64,000 bases of DNA from Anaerolineae bacterium (GTDB taxonomy: Bacteria; Chloroflexota; Anaerolineae; Anaerolineales; Anaerolineaceae), in contig JABUFD010000002.1 in the NCBI GenBank assembly GCA_013314735.1, positions 248,001 to 312,000 of the forward strand, in the 5' to 3' direction. The first letter of the stretch is position 1; each line of letters starts with the position of its first letter. Below, piece by piece: positions 44,629 through 53,068 of the stretch. The notes below the pieces were generated by a model. It was given only the letters and a program-made list of their open reading frames with translations. It did no database searches and was not told where the DNA came from. The position numbers and the translations under genes were made by a program.

Positions 44629-46325
44629 TGCCGGATGCGGTGTCGACGATTGTTTGCTATTTGCGAGATGCTAGTGTGAGAAACCATTCTGATCAGGCAA
44701 GAAAAACATATCGAAACCTGGGAACAGGAAAACTTCCGGTGGTAGGTTCTGCCAACTTTCCATCCGCTGATGCAGTTGTAAGAGAGTCAATTTCGCGTCA
44801 ACAGCGACCTGCGGACGCGGTTGATATCATGCTGGTTAACCCACCTTCTCCCGATGGGGGCATCTGGATCCGCTCCCAGCATCGGGTGGGGCGGCGCTCC
44901 CGCGAGAACATGGTTTGGCCACAGGTATCGCTGGCGCAAATGGCTGCGATTTTGAAGGATCAGTACCGTGTCAAGGTGGTTGATTGTATTGGATCGAAGG
45001 TGGGGTGGAAGGAATTTACTGACCTGTTGGACCATTACCAACCGCGGTACTATTTGACCCAGGTCACTGCGCCAACGCTGGAGAACGATATGTACGGTGC
45101 TTTCCTGGCGAAGAATCGTGGAGCCGTTACAATGGCCTTTGGTACCCATGTGACACCGATACCGATGGAAACCATGCGCGGGTTTATCACCCTGGATTAT
45201 GTGCTGTTCGGGGAGCCAGACCTGACCATCCGGGATGTATTGGACCATCTGGATGGACATATCGAAAATAGGCCGCCCGGGATTCAAGCCATGTTTGATA
45301 AAGAGCCTGATTATTCATTGGCGATGGTTGATGGAAGACTGGACCTTCATAGGATCCGGGGGATTGCCTGGCGGGATGGGAGTCAGATCGTGAAAAATCC
45401 ACCGCGGCCTTTCATTGCTGATCTGGACGACCTTCCCATCCCGGCGCATGAATTGCTTCCACTGCACAGCTACAAAATCCCGATGATCAAAGGGCCTTTT
45501 ACGTTCATTGTTACCGAACGGGGATGTCCTGCTGGCTGCAACTTTTGCATCAAGCATGTCAGTTACCAGGGTACGGTCCGTTTGCGATCCGCTGAAAAAA
45601 TCATTGACGAGATTATCGTGCTGGAGCAATTGGGTATTCACAATATCCACATGTACGCCGATCTGTTCACAGTCAGCCGAGACCAGGTGATCGCTTTATG
45701 CCGCGGAATCCTGGCGCATGGGTTGAAGATCAGGTGGACTTGCAACAGCCGGGTGGATTATGTGGACCAGGAAATGCTGGAATTGATGGCAAAATCTGGC
45801 TGCTGGTACATATCCTGGGGCATCGAAAGTGGGAGTGAGGAAATTTTACGAGGTGTCCACAAAGGCATCACATTGGACCGGGTGCGAGAAGCTTTGACGC
45901 TTTCAAGGCAGGCCGGGATTCATAATTGGGGGTATTTTATTATCGGGCTGCCAGGTGAAACAGAAGAAACCATCCGTCAGACGATTGATTTTGCCAAAAG
46001 CCTGCCGCTCGATATCGCCTTGTTCCATATTGCCGCACCACACCCGGGTACGCCATTATTCTTTGATGTGGTGAAGCATGGTTGGTTCCGGCAGGGAACG
46101 CGGTGGGAACAAGTTGATATGGACAAGGAAACCGTCCTGGATTATCCAGATCTATCGGCGGATCAGTTGATGTATTGGCAGAAGCGTGCCTGGCGTGAAT
46201 GGGCGCTGCGGCCCGGGCCAGCTCTCACGTACCTAAAAATGTTGCTGGCAGACCCATCCACCTTCATCAATGCGCTGAATATTGGCATCCAGCATCTTGC
46301 CTGGCAGATCGGGCGTAAATCATAA
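44628..46325 (+). CDS. B12-binding-domain-type radical SAM protein
   Basis: Radical SAM enzyme of 565 residues. The N-terminal part (about 65-190) resembles a cobalamin-binding Rossmann domain (IMLVNPPSPDGG, VSLAQMAAILKDQYRVKVVDC) but lacks the DxHxxG histidine, so base-on B12 binding is doubtful. The 4Fe-4S site is CPAGCNFC (CxxxCxxC) near residues 303-310, and the SPASM-less barrel continues with SWGIESGSEEILRGVHKG and YFIIGLPGETEETIRQTI. Close relatives in glycan loci include methylases and rearrangement enzymes. The start overlaps the GT2 stop. Probable role: radical-based modification of a sugar or of a carrier-bound unit in the polysaccharide locus. Confidence 0.9.
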   Translation: MPDAVSTIVCYLRDASVRNHSDQARKTYRNLGTGKLPVVGSANFPSADAVVRESISRQQRPADAVDIMLVNPPSPDGGIWIRSQHRVGRRSRENMVWPQVSLAQMAAILKDQYRVKVVDCIGSKVGWKEFTDLLDHYQPRYYLTQVTAPTLENDMYGAFLAKNRGAVTMAFGTHVTPIPMETMRGFITLDYVLFGEPDLTIRDVLDHLDGHIENRPPGIQAMFDKEPDYSLAMVDGRLDLHRIRGIAWRDGSQIVKNPPRPFIADLDDLPIPAHELLPLHSYKIPMIKGPFTFIVTERGCPAGCNFCIKHVSYQGTVRLRSAEKIIDEIIVLEQLGIHNIHMYADLFTVSRDQVIALCRGILAHGLKIRWTCNSRVDYVDQEMLELMAKSGCWYISWGIESGSEEILRGVHKGITLDRVREALTLSRQAGIHNWGYFIIGLPGETEETIRQTIDFAKSLPLDIALFHIAAPHPGTPLFFDVVKHGWFRQGTRWEQVDMDKETVLDYPDLSADQLMYWQKRAWREWALRPGPALTYLKMLLADPSTFINALNIGIQHLAWQIGRKS

Positions 46326-46371
46326 CGCCAGGGAATGCACCGGGTTAGCTGGCAATCTACCATCCTTTTAA

Positions 46372-47292
46372 ATGAAGAAGGTACCTACCAGAAGAATGGA
46401 AGCGGTAACGGTTTTTGATAATTTACTGACAGCACTGAAGGCTGAATGGCATGGATTGCCGGATAAGCCTGACGAAACCCCACTCTCGACCCTACGGGCG
46501 TTGTGGTATTTTGTCGTTGGTCTTTCCCTGGACGGGGAAGATGATGTTGCGGAATGGCCGGTACTTTCTGCAGATGCTGTTGGGCGACTGCGCCAACTGG
46601 TGGCTCAACGGATCAGCGGGGTACCGCTTGCCTACCTGACAGGCAGCCAGACCTATATGGGGCTGGCGTTGAAAAGCTCTCCCGCTGCGATGATCCCGCG
46701 TAAAGAAACGGAACTGCTGGGATATGCTGCCCTGGAGAGAGCACGTGAACTGGCCGCAGTGCGCGGAAACATTTATGGTTTGGACCTTTGCACTGGATCA
46801 GGGAATGTTGTTCTGGCGCTGGCGCATTTCCTGCCAGCATACCAGGGAATGGCTTCTGATATATCTTCAGAATCGGTTCAGTTGGCAACTGACAATGCAA
46901 GGAGTCTAGGGCTGGATACCCGGGTCACATTCCAGGTAGGGGATTTGTTTCAACCTTTTTCCAGTCCGCAATATGCACAGGTTTTTGATCTGATCACATG
47001 CAATCCGCCTTACATTGCCACAGCCAACACGGAAAAAATGGCAGCAGAAATCGCCTTGTTTGAACCACGGGCAGCATTCGATGGGGGAGCATTCGGTGTC
47101 AACTTGATCATGCGGTTGGTGCGGGAAGCCCCTGCGTTCCTCAAGCCGGCGTCATGGTTGATGCTGGAAGTTGGGTTAGGACAGGGGGAGGCGGTGGTTC
47201 GTTTGTTTGAGAAGACAGGCCAGTACCAGGTTGTCGGCAACTGCAAGGATCCGGATGAGAATATCCGTGTTGTTTTCGGACAAGTACCCTGA
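46372..47292 (+). CDS. PrmC/HemK-like methyltransferase
   Basis: SAM-dependent methyltransferase of 306 residues. Motif I is LDLCTGSGNVVLALA and the NPPY motif is in CNPPYIATANTEKM, as in HemK/PrmC N-methyltransferases of amide groups. An N-terminal helical domain (about 1-120) has the PrmC-like LRQLVAQRISGVPLAYLTGSQTYMG. The start is unclear: 46372 has no ribosome-binding site, and an in-frame ATG at 46396 is also possible. The true prmC usually lies by prfA, which is not here. N-methylation of an amide made by the neighbouring ligase/carrier/AsnB module is a possible role. Confidence 0.85.
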   Translation: MKKVPTRRMEAVTVFDNLLTALKAEWHGLPDKPDETPLSTLRALWYFVVGLSLDGEDDVAEWPVLSADAVGRLRQLVAQRISGVPLAYLTGSQTYMGLALKSSPAAMIPRKETELLGYAALERARELAAVRGNIYGLDLCTGSGNVVLALAHFLPAYQGMASDISSESVQLATDNARSLGLDTRVTFQVGDLFQPFSSPQYAQVFDLITCNPPYIATANTEKMAAEIALFEPRAAFDGGAFGVNLIMRLVREAPAFLKPASWLMLEVGLGQGEAVVRLFEKTGQYQVVGNCKDPDENIRVVFGQVP

Positions 47293-47323
47293 TATATTTT
47301 CCGATTCATTTAAGAGGTGACGA

Positions 47324-48859
47324 TTGCTGGTTCACGAATTTTTGGAACGCACTACAGCCTTAACACCAGAAAAAATTGCCCTGGTTTGTGGGCAGCGACG
47401 ATTCACATATCAACAGATCAACCGCTATGCCAACCAGCTGGCAGCTTTTTTGCAGGATCAAGGCTTGCAGCGGGGAGATCGGGTGGCGGTGTACCTGCCA
47501 AATTGCGAAGAGGCGGTAATCAGCATCTTCGGCATACTCAAAGCAGGCGGCGTCTTTGTGGTGTTGAACCACACCACAAAGGTTGATAAACTCATAACGA
47601 TTTTGAATGATTGCGGGGCTGCGGCAATTGTTACCACCTGGCAAGATGTGGATTTTCTCCACAACCTGCGGCAGTCAGTGCCTTCATTGCGGGTGGTTCT
47701 TTACAAGGATTCACCGAAGCAATCGGAGAATCTCCCCTCAGTAGATGGCGTTTATGGCTATTTTGCCGCACTCGAGCGCCAGTGCGATTCGAATCTGCCT
47801 CATGTTAATATTGATCTCGACCTGGCCTGCCTCGTGTATACCTCCGGCAGTACGGGTGAATCCAAGGGCGTGATGGAAGATCATAGCAATGTTGACTTCG
47901 CCACGGATGCCATTATTTCCTACCTCGACAACCGCGCGGATGATATCGTGCTGAACTGCCTGCCATTGTCCTTTGATTATGGTTTGTATCAACTGCTGAT
48001 GGTGTTCAAATTCGGGGGCACCCTGGTTCTGGAAAAAGGGTTTGCTTTCCCGGCGGTGATCCTGAAACAAATCCAAGACGAGCACGTAACCGGTTTTCCG
48101 GGTGTCCCCACCATTTTTTCCATTCTGATGAATACCGATTTATCCTCGTATGACCTTTCCAGCCTGCGTTATATAACCAACACCGCTGCCGCCCTTCCGG
48201 TCAGCCATATCCGCCAACTGCGAGCAACTTTCCCTCATGTGCAGATGTTCTCGATGTACGGCCTTACCGAAACCAAGCGTACCTTGTATATGCCGCCGGC
48301 AATCCTGGATCAACATCCGGGTTCTGTTGGGATTGCAATTCCTGGGACAGAGGTGTGGCTGGAAGATGAAACGGGCAACACGCTTGGAGCGGGAGAAATC
48401 GGCGAGCTGGTAGTACGCGGCAGGCATGTAATGCGCGGTTATTGGAACGCGCCGGAAATGACCGCACAGCGTTTCCGCCCCGGCAGGCTGCCTCACGAGT
48501 GGGTGTGTTACACGGGCGACCTGTTTCGTCGGGATGAAGAAGGGTACTACACCTTTATAGCACGCAAGGATGACATCATCAAAACCCGCGGTGAAAAAGT
48601 TTCCCCGGTGGAATTGGAGCGGGTGTTGTATGGGATGGCTGGTGTCCTTCGGGTGGCGGTGATCGGGGTACCGGATGCTGTACTGGGTGAGGCAATCAAA
48701 GTCTACGTCGTCAGTGGCGATCCGGCGCTAACCGAAAATGATGTGTTGTTGTACTGCCGAACCCATGTCGAGGACTACATGGTACCCAAAACGATTGTCT
48801 TTGCCGATGATCTGCCCCTGACAGAATCCGGCAAGGTCCTGAAGAGTGCGCTGCGCTGA
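47324..48859 (+). CDS. AMP-forming acyl/aminoacyl ligase
   Basis: ANL-superfamily adenylating enzyme of 511 residues. It has LVYTSGSTGESKGVMEDH (ATP loop), MYGLTETKR, YTGDLFRRDEEGYYTF, the hinge region RKDDIIKTRGEKVSP and the C-terminal catalytic Lys in SGKVLKSALR. It activates an acid as acyl-AMP and loads it, most likely on the carrier protein encoded 52 bp downstream. The architecture resembles exosortase-locus-associated ligases and DltA. The start is TTG with AAGAGGTGA upstream. The acid is unknown; the residues after the A3 loop do not allow a safe guess. Confidence 0.93.
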   Translation: MLVHEFLERTTALTPEKIALVCGQRRFTYQQINRYANQLAAFLQDQGLQRGDRVAVYLPNCEEAVISIFGILKAGGVFVVLNHTTKVDKLITILNDCGAAAIVTTWQDVDFLHNLRQSVPSLRVVLYKDSPKQSENLPSVDGVYGYFAALERQCDSNLPHVNIDLDLACLVYTSGSTGESKGVMEDHSNVDFATDAIISYLDNRADDIVLNCLPLSFDYGLYQLLMVFKFGGTLVLEKGFAFPAVILKQIQDEHVTGFPGVPTIFSILMNTDLSSYDLSSLRYITNTAAALPVSHIRQLRATFPHVQMFSMYGLTETKRTLYMPPAILDQHPGSVGIAIPGTEVWLEDETGNTLGAGEIGELVVRGRHVMRGYWNAPEMTAQRFRPGRLPHEWVCYTGDLFRRDEEGYYTFIARKDDIIKTRGEKVSPVELERVLYGMAGVLRVAVIGVPDAVLGEAIKVYVVSGDPALTENDVLLYCRTHVEDYMVPKTIVFADDLPLTESGKVLKSALR

Positions 48860-48911
48860 CCGGTGGTTTGCCTGCACGCTGGTAGTTTGAAGTTTGATTG
48901 TAGGAGGTAAC

Positions 48912-49184
48912 ATGTCAATGGCCGTTGAAGATTTGATCCGTAATTATATAGCACATAACATATTGTTCAGCAACAAGGGCTATCCCTACCCTGATGACAC
49001 ATCGTTCCTGGACAATGGGATTGTGGATTCCATCAATGTCATGGAAATTGTCATGTTTGTTGAGGAGAATTTTCATTTCAAGGTCCGCGACGAAGAAATC
49101 ATACCGGATAATTTTGATTCTGTGGCAGCTCTGACGGCTTATATTCAACGAAAGCGAACGCCAGCTGTCCAACCCGGAGCATAA
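48912..49184 (+). CDS. Acyl carrier protein
   Basis: Carrier protein of 90 residues. A phosphopantetheine attaches at the Ser of IVDSINVMEIVMFVEE, near residue 41, in the DS motif. The four-helix pattern is complete, with VRDEEIIPDNFDSVAALTAYI. TAGGAGG lies just upstream of the ATG at 48912, and a second in-frame ATG at 48918 has better spacing. It follows the AMP-forming ligase and precedes three glycosyltransferases, so it probably carries an acyl or aminoacyl group to be placed on the glycan. It is not in a fatty-acid synthesis context. Confidence 0.92.
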   Translation: MSMAVEDLIRNYIAHNILFSNKGYPYPDDTSFLDNGIVDSINVMEIVMFVEENFHFKVRDEEIIPDNFDSVAALTAYIQRKRTPAVQPGA

Positions 49185-49207
49185 GTACGTCGGTTTGAGA
49201 ATCTGTG

Positions 49208-50455
49208 ATGAGAATCCTGTTTCTTACCCAAATTTTGCCATATCCGCCAGATGCCGGGCCGAAATTTAAGACATGGCAGGTACTGCGATACCTGGTCAGT
49301 CGGGGGCATCAGGTAACCCTGGTGTCGATGGTGCGTGCTGAAGAGCTGCCTTATTGCCGTACCGTGCAGCAATTGGTGTCAGATTTCCATGCAGTGTCGC
49401 TTCACCGCTCCAGGATCAACGATGGTTTCTACTTGCTCCGATCTTTGTTCACCCGGCATCCGTTTTTGATCGAGCGGGATAATATTCGGAAGATGCGACA
49501 ATTGGTACGCCAACTGGTTATGGAAAATGATTATGATGCCATCCATGCGGATCAGCTTACAATGACGCAATTCGTTTTACCGTTTGCCGGCAGGGATCAG
49601 CAGAAAGCGCCATTGCTGTTGTTTGATGCGCACAATGCCACCTGGAAAATCCTTGAGCGGTATGCTGATGAGAGCAGTGGTATGAAGCGATGGGTCATGC
49701 AGGTGGAAGCGGACCGTTTGCGTCGTTATGAGGCAGATATAGTCTCACGATTTGATTTCGTATTCACCGTATCAGCGATGGATCGGGCGGCCCTGATGGC
49801 GGCCGTCACGTGCTCTGGTCTTTCTGAATCCGATTGGGAAAAAAAGTTCAGAGTCATTCCCATCACGGTGGATACGCAGTCGATCCAGCCCGTGGATCGG
49901 GCCGTAAAATCTGGCAATATCTTCACGATGGGAACTTTGCATTATCCGCCCAATGCCGACGGTATTCGCTGGTTTATCAACGAGATATTTCCGCTGGTCC
50001 GCAATGCGGTACCAGGTGTGACATTGACCATCGTCGGAAAAAATCCGCCGGCAGATTTCGTCAATCTCCAGAAAACAATGCCTGAAGTGTTCCATGTACC
50101 GGGATATGTACCCGACCTGACACCCTGGTTCGCACAGGCTGCGGTCATGATTGTACCGGTGCGGATTGGCGGTGGGATGCGTGTGCGGATATTGGAGGCT
50201 TTTGCGCGGGGGATGCCTGTAGTCACAACCACCGTTGGCCTGGAGGGGATTGAGGCCATATCCGGTGAGCATGTGCTGGTTGCCGACGATCCTGGTAATT
50301 TTGCTGGTGCTGTGATCGACTTGCTGCGGAACGAGCAACTGCAACAAACACTTGGGAACAACGGTCGAAAACTGGTGGAACAGCATTATGACCAGCAAAT
50401 CGTTTTAAGGAAATTGGATGAACTGTATCCGCCAGTCGATCAGGTGAAAGAATGA
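49208..50455 (+). CDS. GT4-type glycosyltransferase
   Basis: GT-B fold glycosyltransferase of 415 residues, of the GT4/stealth-like group that TIGR03087-type exosortase loci also carry. The N-terminal ILFLTQILPYPPDAGPKFKTWQVLRYL is acceptor-binding. The C-terminal donor domain has FTMGTLHYPPNADGIRWFINEIFP, LTIVGKNPP, the VHVPGYVPDL-type segment and MRVRILEAFARGMPVV. GTG at 49205 and ATG at 49208 are adjacent starts. It overlaps the next gene by ATGA. Cytoplasmic or membrane-peripheral; the sugar is unknown. Confidence 0.92.
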   Translation: MRILFLTQILPYPPDAGPKFKTWQVLRYLVSRGHQVTLVSMVRAEELPYCRTVQQLVSDFHAVSLHRSRINDGFYLLRSLFTRHPFLIERDNIRKMRQLVRQLVMENDYDAIHADQLTMTQFVLPFAGRDQQKAPLLLFDAHNATWKILERYADESSGMKRWVMQVEADRLRRYEADIVSRFDFVFTVSAMDRAALMAAVTCSGLSESDWEKKFRVIPITVDTQSIQPVDRAVKSGNIFTMGTLHYPPNADGIRWFINEIFPLVRNAVPGVTLTIVGKNPPADFVNLQKTMPEVFHVPGYVPDLTPWFAQAAVMIVPVRIGGGMRVRILEAFARGMPVVTTTVGLEGIEAISGEHVLVADDPGNFAGAVIDLLRNEQLQQTLGNNGRKLVEQHYDQQIVLRKLDELYPPVDQVKE

Positions 50456-51807
50456 AAACCATATTTTGCTGGCTTAAATCACCATCGCACTTTCTGATCC
50501 TGATTCTGGCCTTCTCCGTGGTGGCGCGCCTGGCTGGAGCGGTGTATATGGGAGATCGCGTTGAAGAGCTGCCTGGCACCTTTGACCAGATTTCCTATCA
50601 TCTACTGGCGCAGCGTGTTTTAGGCGGGTATGGCTTTACCTTTGGGCAGACATGGTGGCCGATGACAGGCGCAGGAGAACCCACCGCGCATTGGAGTTTT
50701 CTATATACCTTATACCTGGCAGCTGTGTATTCGATCTTTGGGGTGCATCCCCTGGTGGCCCGGATCATGCAGGCAATCCTGTTTGGTATCCTGCAGCCGT
50801 ACCTGACTTTTCGAATTGGGCGCCGACTTTATGGGCCGGCTGCCGGATTGATCGGCGCGCTGCTAGCGGCCGGTTATGCGTATTTCATTTACTACGGCGG
50901 GACGCTGATGACAGAACCGTTCTACATTACTACGATCCTCCTGGCAATGGATCTGTGCCTGGACCTTGTGATGGATACAAAGCGAGGCAACAAACCAATC
51001 AATTGGGGAATCCTGGGATTGGTGTTGGGGATTACTGTCCTGTTACGGCAGGTGTTCTTATTGATGATTCCGTTCATTCTGGTTTGGGTGGCATGGGCAA
51101 TTCATTACCGTGGCCGAAGGCTTTCATTGCGGCTGTTGGTTCTGCCAATCCTGGTGGTGATTGCCATGATCCTGCCATTTACCATCTTCAATACCTACCG
51201 GTTTGGACATCCTGTCCTGCTCAACACCAATGCCGGGTATGCATTTTTCTGGGGGAACCATCCCTCTTACGGCACCAAATTCCAATCGATTCTGCCCACT
51301 GAAACCTATCAGCAGATGATCCCGGAAGCATTAAGAAGCCTCGATGAAGCCGAGTTAGATTCGGTATTGATGAAGCTTGCCCTGCAAAATGTTGTCGATG
51401 ACCCGGGGCGCTATGTTTTACTGTCGTTCAGCCGAGTTAAGGACTTTTTTATGTTCTGGCCGTCGCCAGATTCAGTGATGATCAGTAATATTTCCCGCGT
51501 GGTCAGCTTTGGCATTCTGTGGCCGTTCATGCTGGCGGGTTTGGTTCTCTCGCTGTGGCAACTTCGGGGTAAATTTGAAGAGGCAATGGCTGCAGGGAGC
51601 ATTCTTCTGATCCTGTTTATCGTTGTTTACAGCGGGATTCATTTAATGACCTGGGCATTGGTACGTTACCGTTTACCGGTTGATGCGGTAGCACTGGTCT
51701 TTGCCGCGATGTTGATTGCGAAAATTGATGCACGCTTTTTCCACCTGGGGAAGCGATGGTTTGGTATCCCAGAGTCGGCAGCTCCCAGGGAGATGTTTGT
51801 GAAATGA
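50452..51807 (+). CDS. GT-C membrane glycosyltransferase (ArnT/PMT-like)
   Basis: Polytopic membrane protein of 451 residues with about 10-11 helices, resembling GT39/GT83 polyprenyl-phosphate-sugar-dependent transferases. The first periplasmic loop has Asp in LPGTFDQISYHLLAQRVL, the usual catalytic position, followed by EPTAHWSFLYTLYLAAVYSIFG and YIYYGG-like segments. It would add a sugar from a polyprenyl-phosphate donor on the outer face, consistent with the GT2 gene upstream making such donors. Both ends overlap neighbours by ATGA, giving tight coupling with the two GT4 genes. Confidence 0.88.
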   Translation: MKTIFCWLKSPSHFLILILAFSVVARLAGAVYMGDRVEELPGTFDQISYHLLAQRVLGGYGFTFGQTWWPMTGAGEPTAHWSFLYTLYLAAVYSIFGVHPLVARIMQAILFGILQPYLTFRIGRRLYGPAAGLIGALLAAGYAYFIYYGGTLMTEPFYITTILLAMDLCLDLVMDTKRGNKPINWGILGLVLGITVLLRQVFLLMIPFILVWVAWAIHYRGRRLSLRLLVLPILVVIAMILPFTIFNTYRFGHPVLLNTNAGYAFFWGNHPSYGTKFQSILPTETYQQMIPEALRSLDEAELDSVLMKLALQNVVDDPGRYVLLSFSRVKDFFMFWPSPDSVMISNISRVVSFGILWPFMLAGLVLSLWQLRGKFEEAMAAGSILLILFIVVYSGIHLMTWALVRYRLPVDAVALVFAAMLIAKIDARFFHLGKRWFGIPESAAPREMFVK

Positions 51808-53057
51808 AAGTCTTGTTTATTGTTCCGTATGTTCCCAACTTGATTCGCGTTCGGCCATATAACCTGATCCGGCATCTCGCACTGCTGGGTCATTCGGTCA
51901 GTGTCGCAGCGATTGTTTCCGACGCAACAGAGAACGAGGACATATTGCGGCTGAAGGGTATTTGTGGTGATGTGTTCACGACAACCATTCCTGCCTGGAA
52001 GTCCATGATTCAAAGCCTGCTTGCCTTTCCGCAACATATCCCGATGCAAGCGCGGTATTCCTGGGACCCCGCGTTTGCCCGTCAGATCCGGTCTGTGGTG
52101 GAAACCAACCTGGCAGAGAGCGCCTTCGACGTCATCCATGTAGAACATGTGCGGGGGATGGAATACGGCTTGCACTTGCTGAAACCGGGCAGGGGAGAGA
52201 GCAAACGGATTGTTCAACCTGTCGTGTGGGATAGTGTAGACTGCATCTCATCGCTGATGCAACAAACCGCCCGATATGGGAGCAGCTTAAAAAGCCGGGT
52301 GACAGGGGCGTTGGAATACCGCAATACTGCTCGTTATGAAGCAATGGGGGTCCGTTCTTTTGACCGTGTACTGGTGACTTCCCCAATGGACCGCAAAGAT
52401 CTGGCGCGGACCACAGGAGGCGATTCGCGTTCAGTCAAAATCGACGTACTGCAGAACGGTGTCGACCTCAAATACTTCCTGCCTGGCGAGGGGAAACGTC
52501 ACAAGGAAACCATCGTTGTCAGTGGTAAAATGAGTTACCACGCCAATATCGCCATGGTCAAACACCTGGTTGAAGTCATAATGCCCCAGATTTGGGCGCA
52601 AAAACCGGAGGCGAAGCTGCAAATAGTGGGAAAAGATCCACCGCGTTTGATCCGCGCCATGGGAGAGCAACCGCGGGTCACGGTGACCGGAACGGTCAGT
52701 GACATTCGGCCGTATTTGCAAAAGGCAACCCTCGCAGTGGTTCCGATCACGTATGGCACCGGGATCCAAAACAAGATCCTCGAAGCGATGGCATGCGCTA
52801 CGCCCGTGGTGGTTTCTTCCCATGCGGCGTCATCACTTCAGGCAGTGGAAGGACATGAGGTGTTGGTGGCTGATACCGCCAGTGATTTTGCGTCTGCTGT
52901 GCTGGCTTTGCTTGGTGACAGCGGCAGGCGAACCTCATTGGGGACTGCAGGCAGATCGTATGTGGAACGGAACCATGATTGGTTCCGGGTGGCTGCCCAA
53001 TTGGTTGATATTTATGATATGGCGATTCAGGAGCGCCGTTGGGCATCGAGGCGGTGA
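51804..53057 (+). CDS. GT4-type glycosyltransferase
   Basis: GT-B glycosyltransferase of 417 residues related to the gene at 49208-50455, with VLFIVPYVPNLIRVRPYNLIRHL at the N-terminus. The C-terminal half has VVSGKMSYHANIAMVKHLVEVI, LQIVGKDPP, VTVTGTVSDIRPYLQKATLAVVP and NKILEAMACATPVVVS. The two are likely paralogues with different acceptors. I set the start at 51804, the ATGA overlap with the membrane glycosyltransferase; the fold begins at once. It ends 11 bp before asnB. Confidence 0.92.
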   Translation: MKVLFIVPYVPNLIRVRPYNLIRHLALLGHSVSVAAIVSDATENEDILRLKGICGDVFTTTIPAWKSMIQSLLAFPQHIPMQARYSWDPAFARQIRSVVETNLAESAFDVIHVEHVRGMEYGLHLLKPGRGESKRIVQPVVWDSVDCISSLMQQTARYGSSLKSRVTGALEYRNTARYEAMGVRSFDRVLVTSPMDRKDLARTTGGDSRSVKIDVLQNGVDLKYFLPGEGKRHKETIVVSGKMSYHANIAMVKHLVEVIMPQIWAQKPEAKLQIVGKDPPRLIRAMGEQPRVTVTGTVSDIRPYLQKATLAVVPITYGTGIQNKILEAMACATPVVVSSHAASSLQAVEGHEVLVADTASDFASAVLALLGDSGRRTSLGTAGRSYVERNHDWFRVAAQLVDIYDMAIQERRWASRR

Positions 53058-53068
53058 CCAGGTAAACT

